The notes below the pieces were generated by a model. That model searched no databases and was not told where the DNA came from. It worked only from the letters and a program-made list of their open reading frames with translations. Both the position numbers and the translations under genes were made by a program. A DNA stretch of 64,000 bases, from the NCBI GenBank assembly GCA_037102815.1, contig BTPP01000007.1:2790001-2854000 (forward strand). The letters are read 5' to 3'. Positions 21,045-31,286 of the stretch are shown here, piece after piece (the first letter of the stretch is position 1; every line of letters starts with the position of its first letter). The DNA is from Neurospora intermedia. Lineage: Eukaryota; Ascomycota; Sordariomycetes; Sordariales; Sordariaceae.

Positions 21045-23608
21045 ATGTCTGTTATGTTGCAGACACCTTCTCGAGCTTCTACCGGATCCACCACTTCCTT
21101 CCACCCTCTCTCCCGACAAAACACCATGTCTTCCTACGAGGGCTCGCGGTCTACCCGCCAGTCCAAGCGGTATTCCATGTCGGCGTTGTACATGTCCATG
21201 TCCGCCAACGACTCCGATCTCATAATCGAAGATGAGCTTGCTAGAGGTTAGCAGTCCATGTGCACCTACTCGGTCCAAGACGCATACTAATTCCCTGGCC
21301 ACAGCGCAAAAGGTACTGCGGGATCTCAAGACCAAGATCTCCTCGCAATCCAAAAAGAATTTCGTACTTGAGAAAGATGTCCGCTACTTGGACTCGCGTA
21401 TTGCCCTGCTGATCCAAAATCGCATGGCTTTGGAAGAGGTAGGCCTACCTCAGCAATCCCTTTCTGTAGACGACAAACTGACCTGCAATACAGCAAAATG
21501 AAGTCGCCAGTCACCTCGAAGACGCAACCGATATACAAGAGGGCGCCTTCCCCAACGATGACAAGACACAAAAATACGGAAATTTGCTCTTCCTGCTCCA
21601 ATCGGAGCCCAGGCACATTGCGCATTTGTGTAGGCTTGTCACCATGGCCGAGATTGATTCACTGCTTCAGACGGTCATGTTCACCATCTATGGAAATCAA
21701 TACGAGAGTCGTGAAGAGCATCTGCTCTTGACCATGTTTCAGGTTAGCTTGTGATCCTCCTTGTGTTGCTACCTAGGAAATTCGCTAACCATGCCGTAGT
21801 CTGTCCTGACCTACCAATTCGACAATACGCCTGAATACTCTTCGCTTCTTCGCGCCAACACCCCGGTCTCGAGAATGATGACGACATACACGAGGAGAGG
21901 TCCAGGCCAGAGCTTTTTGAAATCGGTTTTGGCTGATAGGATCAACAGCCTGATTGAGCTCAAGGATCTGGACCTCGAAATCAACCCGCTCAAGGTCTAT
22001 GAGCGCATGATTGAAGAGGCCGAAGCGAAAGACCCTGAGAGTCCCGAGGCGATGCTCCCCAAGGGAATTACGCAGGAAGAGGCCGCTGAGAACCCCAAGG
22101 TTCAGGAGATCATCAATCCGCGGCTGACCATGTTGACAGAGATTGCCAATGGATTTTTGGAAACCATCATCGATGGGCTCGAAGAAACCCCTTACGGAAT
22201 CCGGTGGATTTGCAAGCAAATTCGGAGCTTGACAAAGAGGAAATACCCCGATGCCAATGATCAGATCATTTGCACGCTCATTGGCAGTTTCTTCTTCCTG
22301 CGCTTCATCAACCCAGCAATCGTCACACCCAAGTCGTATATGCTCATCGACGGCACACCTGCCGACAAGCCGAGAAAGACGCTCACCTACGTCGCAAAAA
22401 TGCTCCAGAACCTGGCCAATAAGCCCTCATACGCCAAGGAACCGTACATGGCCAAGCTACAGCCTTTTATCCATGCCAATAAGGACAAGGTCAACCGATT
22501 TATGCTCGAACTGTGCGAGGTGCAAGATTTCTACGAGACACTTGAGATGGACAACTACGTCGCCCTTTCCAAGAAGGATTTGCAGCTGGACATTACGCTC
22601 AACGAAATCTACGCTATGCACGGATTGCTCGAAAAGCACGCTGGTGAGCTGTACAAGGACGAGAACTCCCATCTGGCCATCATCATGTCAGAGTTGGGTA
22701 CTGCTCCACCTCAGGTGCCGCGAAAGGAAAACAGGGTCATCAATCTGCCGCTATTCAGTAGGTGGGAAACGGCTATTGATGATCTGACCGCCGCCCTGGA
22801 CATTACCCAAGAAGAGGTCTTCTTTATGGAAGCGAAGTCGATTTTTGTGCAGATTTTGCGAACGATCCCGGCAAACTCGTCAGTAGCCAGGAGGCCACTG
22901 CGGCTTGAACGCATCGCCGACGCGGCTGCCACGTCCAAGAACGATGCGGTGATGGTCCGTAAAGGTATCCGGGCGATGGAGCTGCTGAGTCAGTTGCAGG
23001 AACTGAAGGTTGTCGACAAGAGTGACCAATTCTCATTGCTACGAGATGAGGTTGAGCAGGAACTCCAACATCTCGGCTCACTCAAGGAAGTCGTCATGTC
23101 CGAGACCATCAAACTTGAGGAGGTTTACAAGACAATCCGTGACCACAACGCCTACTTGGTCAGCCAGCTGGACACGTACAAGAGCTATCTTCACAACGTA
23201 CGAAGCCAGAGTGAGGGCAAGACCAGAAAGCAACAGAAGCAACAGGTGCTAGGCCCGTACAAGTTCACCCATCAACAGCTCGAAAAGGAGGGCGTCATCC
23301 AAAAGAGCAATGTCCCGGACAATAGGAGGGCCAATATCTACTTCAATTTCACAAGTCCACTTCCGGGAACGTTTGTCATCTCGCTGCATTACAAGGGTGA
23401 GTCTCCTGAGCTGCCATCGACGATGAGCGACACTGACAGTTCTGTAGGTCGGAACCGAGGACTGCTCGAATTGGACCTCAAGCTCGACGATCTCCTTGAA
23501 ATGCAGAAGGACAACCAGGACGAGTTGGATCTCGAGTACGTGCAGTTCAACGTGCCCAAGGTCCTCGCGCTGCTCAATAAGCGCTTCGCCCGGAAGAAGG
23601 GGTGGTAG
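21045..23608 (+). CDS. Ras GTPase-activating protein, Gap1/Sar1-IQGAP type, 780 aa
   Basis: Five exons: 21045-21246, 21305-21438, 21494-21742, 21800-23396 and 23448-23608. Introns are 58, 55, 57 and 51 bp, with consistent phases. RasGAPs speed GTP hydrolysis by Ras and so switch off Ras signalling in growth, morphogenesis and mating. The N-terminal ~70 residues are Ser/Arg-rich with possible kinase sites (KRYSMS). The RasGAP domain spans roughly residues 160-450. It holds [12 protein letters not shown] with Arg213 in the position of the catalytic arginine finger, and the signature [10 protein letters not shown] at 361-370. A RasGAP_C domain follows at about 590-720, with a coiled region ([19 protein letters not shown]). 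The order matches fission yeast Gap1/Sar1 and its filamentous fungal orthologues. Retaining the arginine finger separates it from true IQGAPs, which have lost GAP activity. The 51-bp last intron keeps the frame open if retained. Confidence 0.93.
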
Positions 23609-24220
23609 ACACATCACTCAGTCTGGCTTTACTTTTTTCCGTTGCGAGGTGAGGGATGATATCCCCATGATGTGATATCCCTCGCCTGGAGTTGGTGGAG
23701 TTTTTGCTTGGCGGTCTTCATCTCTGACTCTTGATACCACTTTCGTTTTGCGGTTCCCAGTACTCCAAGTGTTCCCAACACCCACCTACCTACAACACTG
23801 ACCACGCCGGATGAAAAGGGGCAAGGGGGTGTCGGAGAGCAGTCTGGTCTTCGTCCATGGTTGGAGCGCTATTCGGGCCAATCACGCCTTGACCTCACCC
23901 GGCTTTCATGCTATTGGTCATCCTAACATCTCTGAATCATGGTCGTTTCTAGTTGCGTTTATATATGCACATAGTTAGCGAGCTTTTGGGCCATCTCCTT
24001 TTGCGTTTGTCGTTTTGGTTATACCTCCTGTCGTTTCACGAATGGTTTCCTTACCTGATTTTTGCCTGTCAATCACGCCGTTCTCGCTTTCAATGTAGGA
24101 TCCACTTGGGTGTTCCCCCCCACGTACCTAATCAGCTCTCGTATGTCTGTCTGGCTTTTGCTATTCCTGGTTTTTCTCGTTATGAACTTTTCCTCTCATC
24201 ACGCAACTGCAGAGGACTCG

Positions 24221-24250
24221 GCGGACGGACGGACGGACGAACGAACGAAC
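24221..24250. repeat. Compound (GGAC)n-(GAAC)n microsatellite
   Basis: Tandem ggac units grade into gaac units (ggacggacggacggacgaac and on), in intergenic DNA. Confidence 0.8.
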
Positions 24251-25056
24251 AACGACACCCACGAAGAGTGATTTTTGGTCCCGCTCGGCTGGCCTGGCTT
24301 GGGATGGACTGAACAACATCTTTACGCATACTACATACCCCTTACTACGTACTACTTAATAACCTGGGACTGGAGAGAGTTGAGGACAGATCAGGGAGTG
24401 GTGGGCAATACACAGGCACAACTTTGGTTTCGAGACCTGGTGTATGATGGCAGAGGATATCGGGCAGATGCGTTGAAAGGGGGATTAAGGAGGCAATGCG
24501 TTGAAGGGTTGAGGAAGCTCCCGCACAATGCAAGGAAAGCAGCGGAGGATGCGAAATACTGGCGGGGCCGGTGATCAGAAACGAAAAAATCGAATGAGTT
24601 TTCTTATTTATCAAACAATAAAGCCGGCGACGAGGCTGCAATGATACCCACGCACGATTGGCTGCCTCATCTCTACCAAAGATGAGGGTTTTCATAAGTT
24701 CGGCGGGTCCGCACCGCAAAGTGCGCTGGGTTAGGTGACGGGTCTGCCGGTCCTTGTACTTGGCTGACCGAGGGAGGAACGAATCCGGAATCCTAAGAGG
24801 TCGTTTCGGGTGTGTTAATCCAGGGAAAAGTAACATTGTCCGACTTTCAAGTCGGCCTGCAATACGCTTTTCTCGAATGTGTTTTAGTCCTTCAATCTTC
24901 TATACTCTCACTGTATGAATCATGTTGAAACCCTTTTTTTCCAGTTAAACTTTTCTCCTGTGGCGTTATAGATCGGGCAGCAGGGAGTCCAAGAAGATGT
25001 GGCAGACCCAATGGCAAAAACGATGAGTTGAAAAGATGACAGAATATGTAGGGCAA

Positions 25057-25085
25057 GGGGGGGGGGGGGGGGGGGGGGGGGGGGG
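25057..25085. repeat. Poly-G tract, 29 G
   Basis: An uninterrupted run of 29 G on the plus strand. Such a run can form G-quadruplexes and is prone to length errors in replication and sequencing. It is outside any gene. Confidence 0.9.
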
Positions 25086-25466
25086 AGAAATGTAGGGAGA
25101 AATCACGAAGACAGGAAAGGAAAGGAAAGGTTGGGGGAACAAGGGACATGTAATAGGTCTTGCGCTGTACAGTAAACTAATACCAGCTGATGGTTTGGTA
25201 ACTGCCACGATTCCTTCTATTTTCCTGGATTCAACGTCTTGTGTTGTCCTCTCCTGTCTTGTCCGCCTCACTGGTCAAGTCGATGAGGGAAGTCGATGAT
25301 GCATAGGTAGGTATAATGGGATGGAAGTAAATTTCTAGATAAAGCTTATCGCACGTCTCAACTCATGACAGAGACATGGATACATGCTATCGTGTCGCCT
25401 ACACACAACCACCACCTGTTTATGTTCAATCGGGCTGGGATGATCATTGATACCGGCGGGGACGTT

Positions 25467-25490
25467 GGGGGGGGGGGGGGGGGGGGGGGG
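25467..25490. repeat. Poly-G tract, 24 G
   Basis: A second uninterrupted G run with the same strand orientation as the first, 380 bp further on, again intergenic. Confidence 0.9.
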
Positions 25491-27676
25491 CACACCCTGG
25501 AAGCGTGGCGTTGCTTGTCTAGGGTAAATTGTTACCCAAATCATCCTCAGTATATACACCTACCTGGTAGCGCTCCGTAATGTTATCGTGCGGTAAAGAG
25601 GTGTTATCGTTAGCGACCATATCTCGTGACGAGGTACACAAATCACTAAAGTTTTCGGAAGAAAGAAAGCTCCTTAGCGGGGTGAGAATACAGGTTTCAA
25701 TCAAAACTACCTGAAATTATCCTATTCTGGCCAGGCATGATGTGATAACGGATGAGAAGTGTGGTCGGGCTTCGGAGAGCGGTCCAGACTCTGGGGGTTG
25801 GGAGATGTCTGGAATCAGGATGTAATTACACTAGGTAGCTGCTCCCCATTGCCCGCTCTTGCTTTTACTTCGAATCGCTATCTCTGCTGTTGAGATAGAA
25901 AATGTACCTACTACCTCTATGTACACAATGTCGATATGTCACTGACCTCCAGCTAGAAGGTTTAATGGCACCTCGCCGACGTCAACCAACGCCATGCCCC
26001 TGGTCTGGGTGTTAACGCATGGGGGAGGCGGGACTGGAGCCCCGGCTACCCGTCGTCCCCTGTCGTCGTCGAACACCCCCCCGCTGTGCAGCGCGTGCTG
26101 GCCCGCTGAAAAGCCTTCGGCTGCCCGGCTGCCCGCAACAGGCCTAACATGGAATTGGATGGACCCCGGACGTCCCCGCAACGGCCCGGGTGGCCCGCTA
26201 TAAAGTAACAAGACAAGAGAAGTTCCAAGGTTGTCCAGTTCATCCAATTCATCCCACGGCACAAGCATAAGGCGCCGAATACCCGACATTGTCGATACGA
26301 GACGATCGGGGCGGCGCCGACTATAAATCTTGAATACGTCAATATTAGAGCATAGGGGAGTGATCAACGTGCTCATCCCTGCTGTTTAGCGTCTGAAGAA
26401 GACTGATGGTGGTTGTGTTGGTCTGCCGTCTCGTGTCTCAAATTCTCAATCAAGTTCATCCGTCCGATCGGATGGAGCAGCTTCGTTGGAAGAAACATCA
26501 GATGAGACGAGACATTATGCACGCAGTCATGATGGCCTCGATAGTAAGCAGTTCACTACCTCTCTCTACACAGCTCTCCCAGCCAAAGCTGTTTCGTACC
26601 ATGGACACAAGGATGAAGAGAGCAGTGAGCAGACAGAGCTCCCCGCCATGGAGACACGCAGACGAACCTCTGAGAAAAGGATATCCCCGCACCATGCTCA
26701 ATCCGACAACGCGGTTGGCTGAAGACGAGGCCGTTGGCAATCATTGGAGAATTGCTTGCAGTGTAGTATGCATGCCATGATGGAGGACCTGGACGATGCC
26801 GTGCCTCCGTGAATGCCGCCTTGTCAAAATCCAGAATAGGTCATGTCATCCCCCTCTCTACGCAGTACACTAGTTAAAAGGCGAACGATGGCATGGGTGA
26901 CCCACCCTCCGTCATCGTCCAACTGATATCAGCCCATCTTTTCCCCTTTGACCGACCCCAGCCATTTCAGCCATTCAAACCGTGCTCACCTCTCCCAGCT
27001 CTTCCGGTCCAGCGACAATGGCCTGTTTGATCCTCGGCTCCGCGACTGAAAGCCCTTCTCGTGCTTTGAAAACTGGTACAACAGGTTTCTTTAGATGCTC
27101 CCTTCCTTCATCTTCTTCCGTTGCATTCGTTAGCCAGACTCGGAGTGCCAGGATACTGGGTATGGGGTTCGGTGATCCAATGCGGTACATTGCTACCCCT
27201 ACCGTCAATAACCTGTCCGCGCACCGTTGGACTAACATGGTTTCCCGTAAAGAGCCGATATAGCAGTTATTGATGTGAGAGGGACGGGGTTATTTTGCCG
27301 GTTCGACACTACGGATCCCGCATTGGCTGGGACTGTTCGTGAGGAGAAAAGCAAAACCAGATAGCCAAGGCAGGTACCAAGTATAGGCACAGCACTCGTC
27401 ACCACACCTCATGGCTCATGCTGTGTGATACTAGAGGGAGCAGGAGGGTGGTTACTATAAGAGACAATGCCCTCCCGGATGGCTTCATTCATGGTTCTTC
27501 CTCTCCTTCGATCATTGTCACAATCAATCCTACGTGAAGCCCCAGACACCAACCGCGGGTTTCTTCTTCGAGACTACCGAACCACACCTGGCCACTTGGT
27601 TGGGTACCTCCTCACAACACTAAGTACACGATACACATCCTCCCGTTCGTAGAACTCTAGCGGGAACTTGTTCAGT

Positions 27677-30213
27677 ATGAGTGATTCGAACGAGCTCGAG
27701 GTCGAGAGCATCAGCCCTTTCGGGCCAGCTCGCTCGACAATCAAGGGAGAACCTCTTACCAAGGAAGAGATTGCCAAGTTCAATGACTTCTTCAAAGCCA
27801 GCTTATACCTCAGCTTGGGCATGATCTATCTTCGCGACAACCCCCTCCTCAAGGAGCCTCTCGACACAAAGCACCTCAAAGCCCGCCTGCTCGGCCACTT
27901 CGGCTCCGCACCCGGCCAAATCTTCACATGGATGCATTTCAACCGTTTGATCAAAAAGTATGATCTCGACTCCATCTTCATATCCGGCCCTGGCCACGGT
28001 GCCCCCGCCGTTCTGTCGCAGGCATACCTGGAAGGCACATACTCCGAGGTATATCCAGAAATATCGGAGGACGAGGAGGGCATGCAGAAGTTCTTCAAGC
28101 ACTTCTCCTTCCCCGGCGGAATCGGCTCGCACGCCACCCCTGAAACACCAGGCAGCATCCACGAGGGTGGTGAGCTAGGTTACTCCATCTCCCACGCATT
28201 TGGCGCAGTCTTCGACCACCCCAATCTGATCGCCCTGACAATGGTGGGTGATGGCGAGGCCGAGACCGGTCCCTTGGCGACGTCATGGCACAGCACAAAG
28301 TTCCTCAATCCCATTACCGACGGTGCCGTCCTCCCCGTCTTACACCTAAACGGTTACAAGATCAACAATCCCACGATTCTCGCCCGTATTAGCCACAAGG
28401 AGCTGGAGAATCTGTTCCGCGGCTATGGCTACGAACCATACTTTGTTGAGGGCGACGATGTCGACACCATGCACCAGGCTATGGCCGCAACACTGGAGCA
28501 TTGTGTCCTGGAGATTAGAAAGTTCCAGCAAAAGGCTAGGGAGTCTGGCAAGGCCTTCAGGCCTAGGTGGCCCGTCATCATTCTTCGCAGTCCCAAGGGC
28601 TGGACCGGTCCCCGCAAGATCGACGACAAGTTTCTCGAAGGGTTTTGGCGTGCCCATCAGGTGCCCATCACAGATGTGCACGAGAAGCCCGAGCATCTCA
28701 AGATCCTTGAGCAGTGGATGAAGAGCTACGAGCCGGATCGTATCTTTAGAGATGGAAAGATCAGCGAGGATCTCAAGGATCTCTGCCCGACTGGAACACG
28801 CCGGATGAGTGCCAACCCCGTCGCGAACGGTGGCACCATCAGGAAGACCCTGAGGATGCCCGACTTCCGCAGCTATGCCCTCAAGGTCGACAAGCCGGCG
28901 TCGATTATGGCCGCTAGCATGACCAATATGTCCATGTTCCTCCGAGATGTCATTGCCGGGAACCCTACTACCTTCCGACTTTTTGGTCCCGACGAGACTG
29001 AATCCAACAAGCTCGGGAAGGTTTACGAAGCTGGAAAGAAGGTCTGGCTGGGCGAGTACTTTGAAGAGGATAAGGACGGTGGTAATTTGGCCCCCGAGGG
29101 CCGTGTGATGGAGATGCTCTCAGAACACACATGTGAGGGTTGGCTGGAAGGCTACATCCTCACCGGTCGTCACGGTCTCCTGAACAGTTACGAGCCGTTC
29201 ATCCATGTCATTGACTCTATGGTCAATCAGGTATGGTCTCCTTCTTTAAATTTCGAGGATTATCACTGACAATTGGTTTCAAGCACTGCAAATGGCTCGA
29301 AAAATGCTTGGAAGTGGAGTGGCGCCACAAGGTGGCCTCTCTCAACATCCTCCTCACCGCCGTCGTCTGGCGTCAAGATCACAACGGCTTTACCCATCAA
29401 GATCCCGGCTTTCTCGACGTCGTGGCCAATAAGAGCCCCGAGATAGTCCGCATCTACCTCCCGCCCGACGGTAACTGCCTCCTCTCCGTCACGGACCACT
29501 GCCTGCGTTCGTCCAACTACGTCAACGTCATTGTAGCCGACAAGCAAGAACACCTGCAGTACCTGTCCATGGACGACGCCATCATCCACTGCACCAAGGG
29601 CATCGGCATCTGGCCACAATTCAGCAGCGACCGCGGCGAGGAGCCGGACCTGGTCATGGCTTCATGCGGCGACATCTCCACGCACGAGTCCCTGGCCGCC
29701 ATCGATCTGCTCCTCCAACACTTCCCCGAGCTCAAGATCCGCTGCGTCAACTGCGTCGACCTCTTCAAGCTGATCTCGCACGACGAGCACCCGCATGGCC
29801 TGACGGACGCCGAGTGGATTTCCTTGTTCACCGACAACAGGCCCATCATCTTCAACTTCCACTCCTACCCCTGGCTCGTCCACCGTCTGACATACAAGCG
29901 ACCTGGTTCGCACAACGTGCACGTGCGCGGATACCGCGAGAAGGGTAACATTGATACTCCCCTGGAGCTGGCCATACGTAACGGCACGGATCGATTCAGT
30001 CTCGCAATGGCGGCTATCGATCACATGACGGCTATTCTGGGCAATCGTGGAGCGGCAGCCAGGGAGCAGCTAAGGAATGAGCAGCTCAAAGCAAAGGCGA
30101 TGGCATTTGAGGTGGGCATGGATCCGCCGTTTTTGAAGAATTGGACGTGGCCGCATACCGGGTTGTGGAGTAAGGGGGAGGCGAGGGTGGCCAGTGAGCA
30201 GCATCTTCACTGA
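27677..30213 (+). CDS. xpk: Xylulose-5-P/fructose-6-P phosphoketolase, 827 aa
   Basis: Two exons, 27677-29230 and 29284-30213, with a 53-bp phase-0 intron (gtatgg...actgac...ttcaag). The thiamine-diphosphate enzyme splits xylulose-5-P (or fructose-6-P) with phosphate into acetyl-P and glyceraldehyde-3-P (or erythrose-4-P), linking pentose metabolism to acetate. The sequence shows GPGHGAP at residues 104-110, the phosphoketolase signature EGGELGY at 163-169, and the second signature ending [12 protein letters not shown] at 189-200. Further on are [14 protein letters not shown] in the central domain and a complete C-terminal transketolase-like domain. Length (827) is normal for the family. The start [17 protein letters not shown] is the first ATG; the frame opens upstream only from TTG. 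It is probably cytosolic, with no targeting peptide. No acetate kinase or phosphotransacetylase gene is visible in this window. Confidence 0.97.
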
Positions 30214-30582
30214 AAGAAAGGTAGAGGGAGGGAATAGTACGATAGATGTCCCGATACAAGATGGATGGTTCGAAAGGTGACCAAACAAGATGAAGGAAGG
30301 AGATATCCAATGGCGTTTGCAGGCAGGCCATGGGCAACGGTGGATGTTATTGTGACATGATGATCTTTTACTAGGAGTTTTGTGAGAGATTAATTTTCAA
30401 TTCATCACAGACAGATCACAGGCAAGCCATGTCTTCAAGCAATGCCAATGTCAATGTTAGGGACAGCAAAGTTTGTCGAATGCAACTGCGAAGTCCGTTT
30501 TTGCGATGGCTGCATATAAGCACACCGGCGCAGCCAAAATTTCCAACAACCAAACTACGACAGTTGCCTCACAACTGTAAAA
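30214..30582. other. Intergenic between phosphoketolase and tRNA-Asp
   Basis: Phosphoketolase 3' untranslated region followed by the tRNA-Asp upstream region. No gene seen. Confidence 0.5.
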
Positions 30583-30677
30583 TCTTCCGTAGTATAGTGG
30601 TCAGTATGTGAGCTTGTCAAGCTTGAACATCTCAGTTCGATTCGCTCGAGACCCGGGTTCAATTCCCGGCGGGAGAG
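30583..30677 (+). tRNA. tRNA-Asp (anticodon GTC) with 23-nt intron
   Basis: 95 nt in the gene, 72 nt mature. The acceptor TCTTCCG pairs with CGGGAGA (one T-G wobble), with discriminator G. The anticodon stem TGAGC/GCTCG closes a loop reading TTGTCA-C, which gives anticodon GTC (30616-30618). The intron occupies 30620-30642, at the canonical position one nucleotide 3' of the anticodon. The T-arm is CCGGG-TTCAATT-CCCGG. A T-run follows within about 10 nt as a polymerase III terminator. Confidence 0.95.
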
Positions 30678-31213
30678 ACCAACATTTTTTGCGCTTCGGA
30701 GTGCATAAGATTGCATTTTTTGCCAACTATTCCAATCTTTTTTCTTCTATCTATTCTGTCCCTTTTTCTTACCCTTCTTCTAGTCGTTGACGGGATAATG
30801 TTAACGACCTATTAATGTAGTTCGACTTATCTTCCCAACTAACAAGTTGATTACTGCCACAAGATTAACTAGTATCCGATAGTGAATAGCCCCATCCCGA
30901 TGTTCTAACAATCAAATCATACTCCAACTAACTTCCAAAGCTCCCCTTACAATGTTCGTTCCCTTCCAGAACGTCTCGGAATATTAGCTCCGAACAAACG
31001 CAGCGCGAGTGTCTGTCATCCGTACCCAACAAGCCGCAGTCTCTCTATCTATCCATTATCTACAATAATGCAGAAAACCGTCGCACAGAGTCAGCTAGCG
31101 ACACAAAGGGTTCAAGATATGCATGCATGCATGCCTAGAGGTACATACATAATGGCCCCCGGATCTCGGTGTTGCAACCAATCATGTTATGGCAGCTCTT
31201 TTCCAAAACAGCT
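30678..31213. other. Intergenic between tRNA-Asp and tRNA-Lys
   Basis: No gene seen. Contains a short (atgc)n tract (atgcatgcatgcatgcc) at about 31120-31133. Confidence 0.5.
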
Positions 31214-31286
31214 GCCCGGCTAGCTCAATCGGTAGAGCGTGAGACTCTTAATCTCAAGGTTGTGGGTTCGACCCCCACGTCGGGCT
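31214..31286 (+). tRNA. tRNA-Lys (anticodon CTT)
   Basis: 73 nt without an intron. The acceptor GCCCGGC pairs with GTCGGGC (one G-T wobble). The D-arm is GCTC-AATCGGTA-GAGC. The anticodon stem TGAGA/TCTCA encloses CTCTTAA, anticodon CTT. The T-arm is GTGGG-TTCGACC-CCCAC. A T8 run about 35 nt downstream can act as terminator. Confidence 0.97.

Larger units (their letters stand above)
23609..27676. other. Gene-poor stretch with two poly-G tracts; phosphoketolase promoter at the right
   Basis: About 4 kb without a supportable gene. It holds a compound tetranucleotide repeat at 24221-24250, two G homopolymers at 25057-25085 and 25467-25490, and short two-strand open frames of no recognisable content. 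Frames crossing the G tracts encode polyproline or polyglycine purely because of the homopolymer. The last few hundred bases carry the promoter of the phosphoketolase gene; a TATA-like string (actataa) lies at 27454-27460. Confidence 0.5.

Noticed and set aside
19665-21225. Two long plus-strand open frames upstream of the RasGAP gene (252 and 242 codons)
   Set aside because: Pro/Ser/Arg-rich low-complexity products from C-rich leader-like sequence. The second starts at TTG, not ATG. Treated as leader, although short upstream ORFs are possible.
24345-24836. 163-codon minus-strand frame
   Set aside because: No domain, no splice logic, and overlapping frames of similar length on the other strand.
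24892-25559. Polyproline or polyglycine frames crossing the G tracts
   Set aside because: The repeats arise only from the homopolymers, and the flanking residues show no motif.
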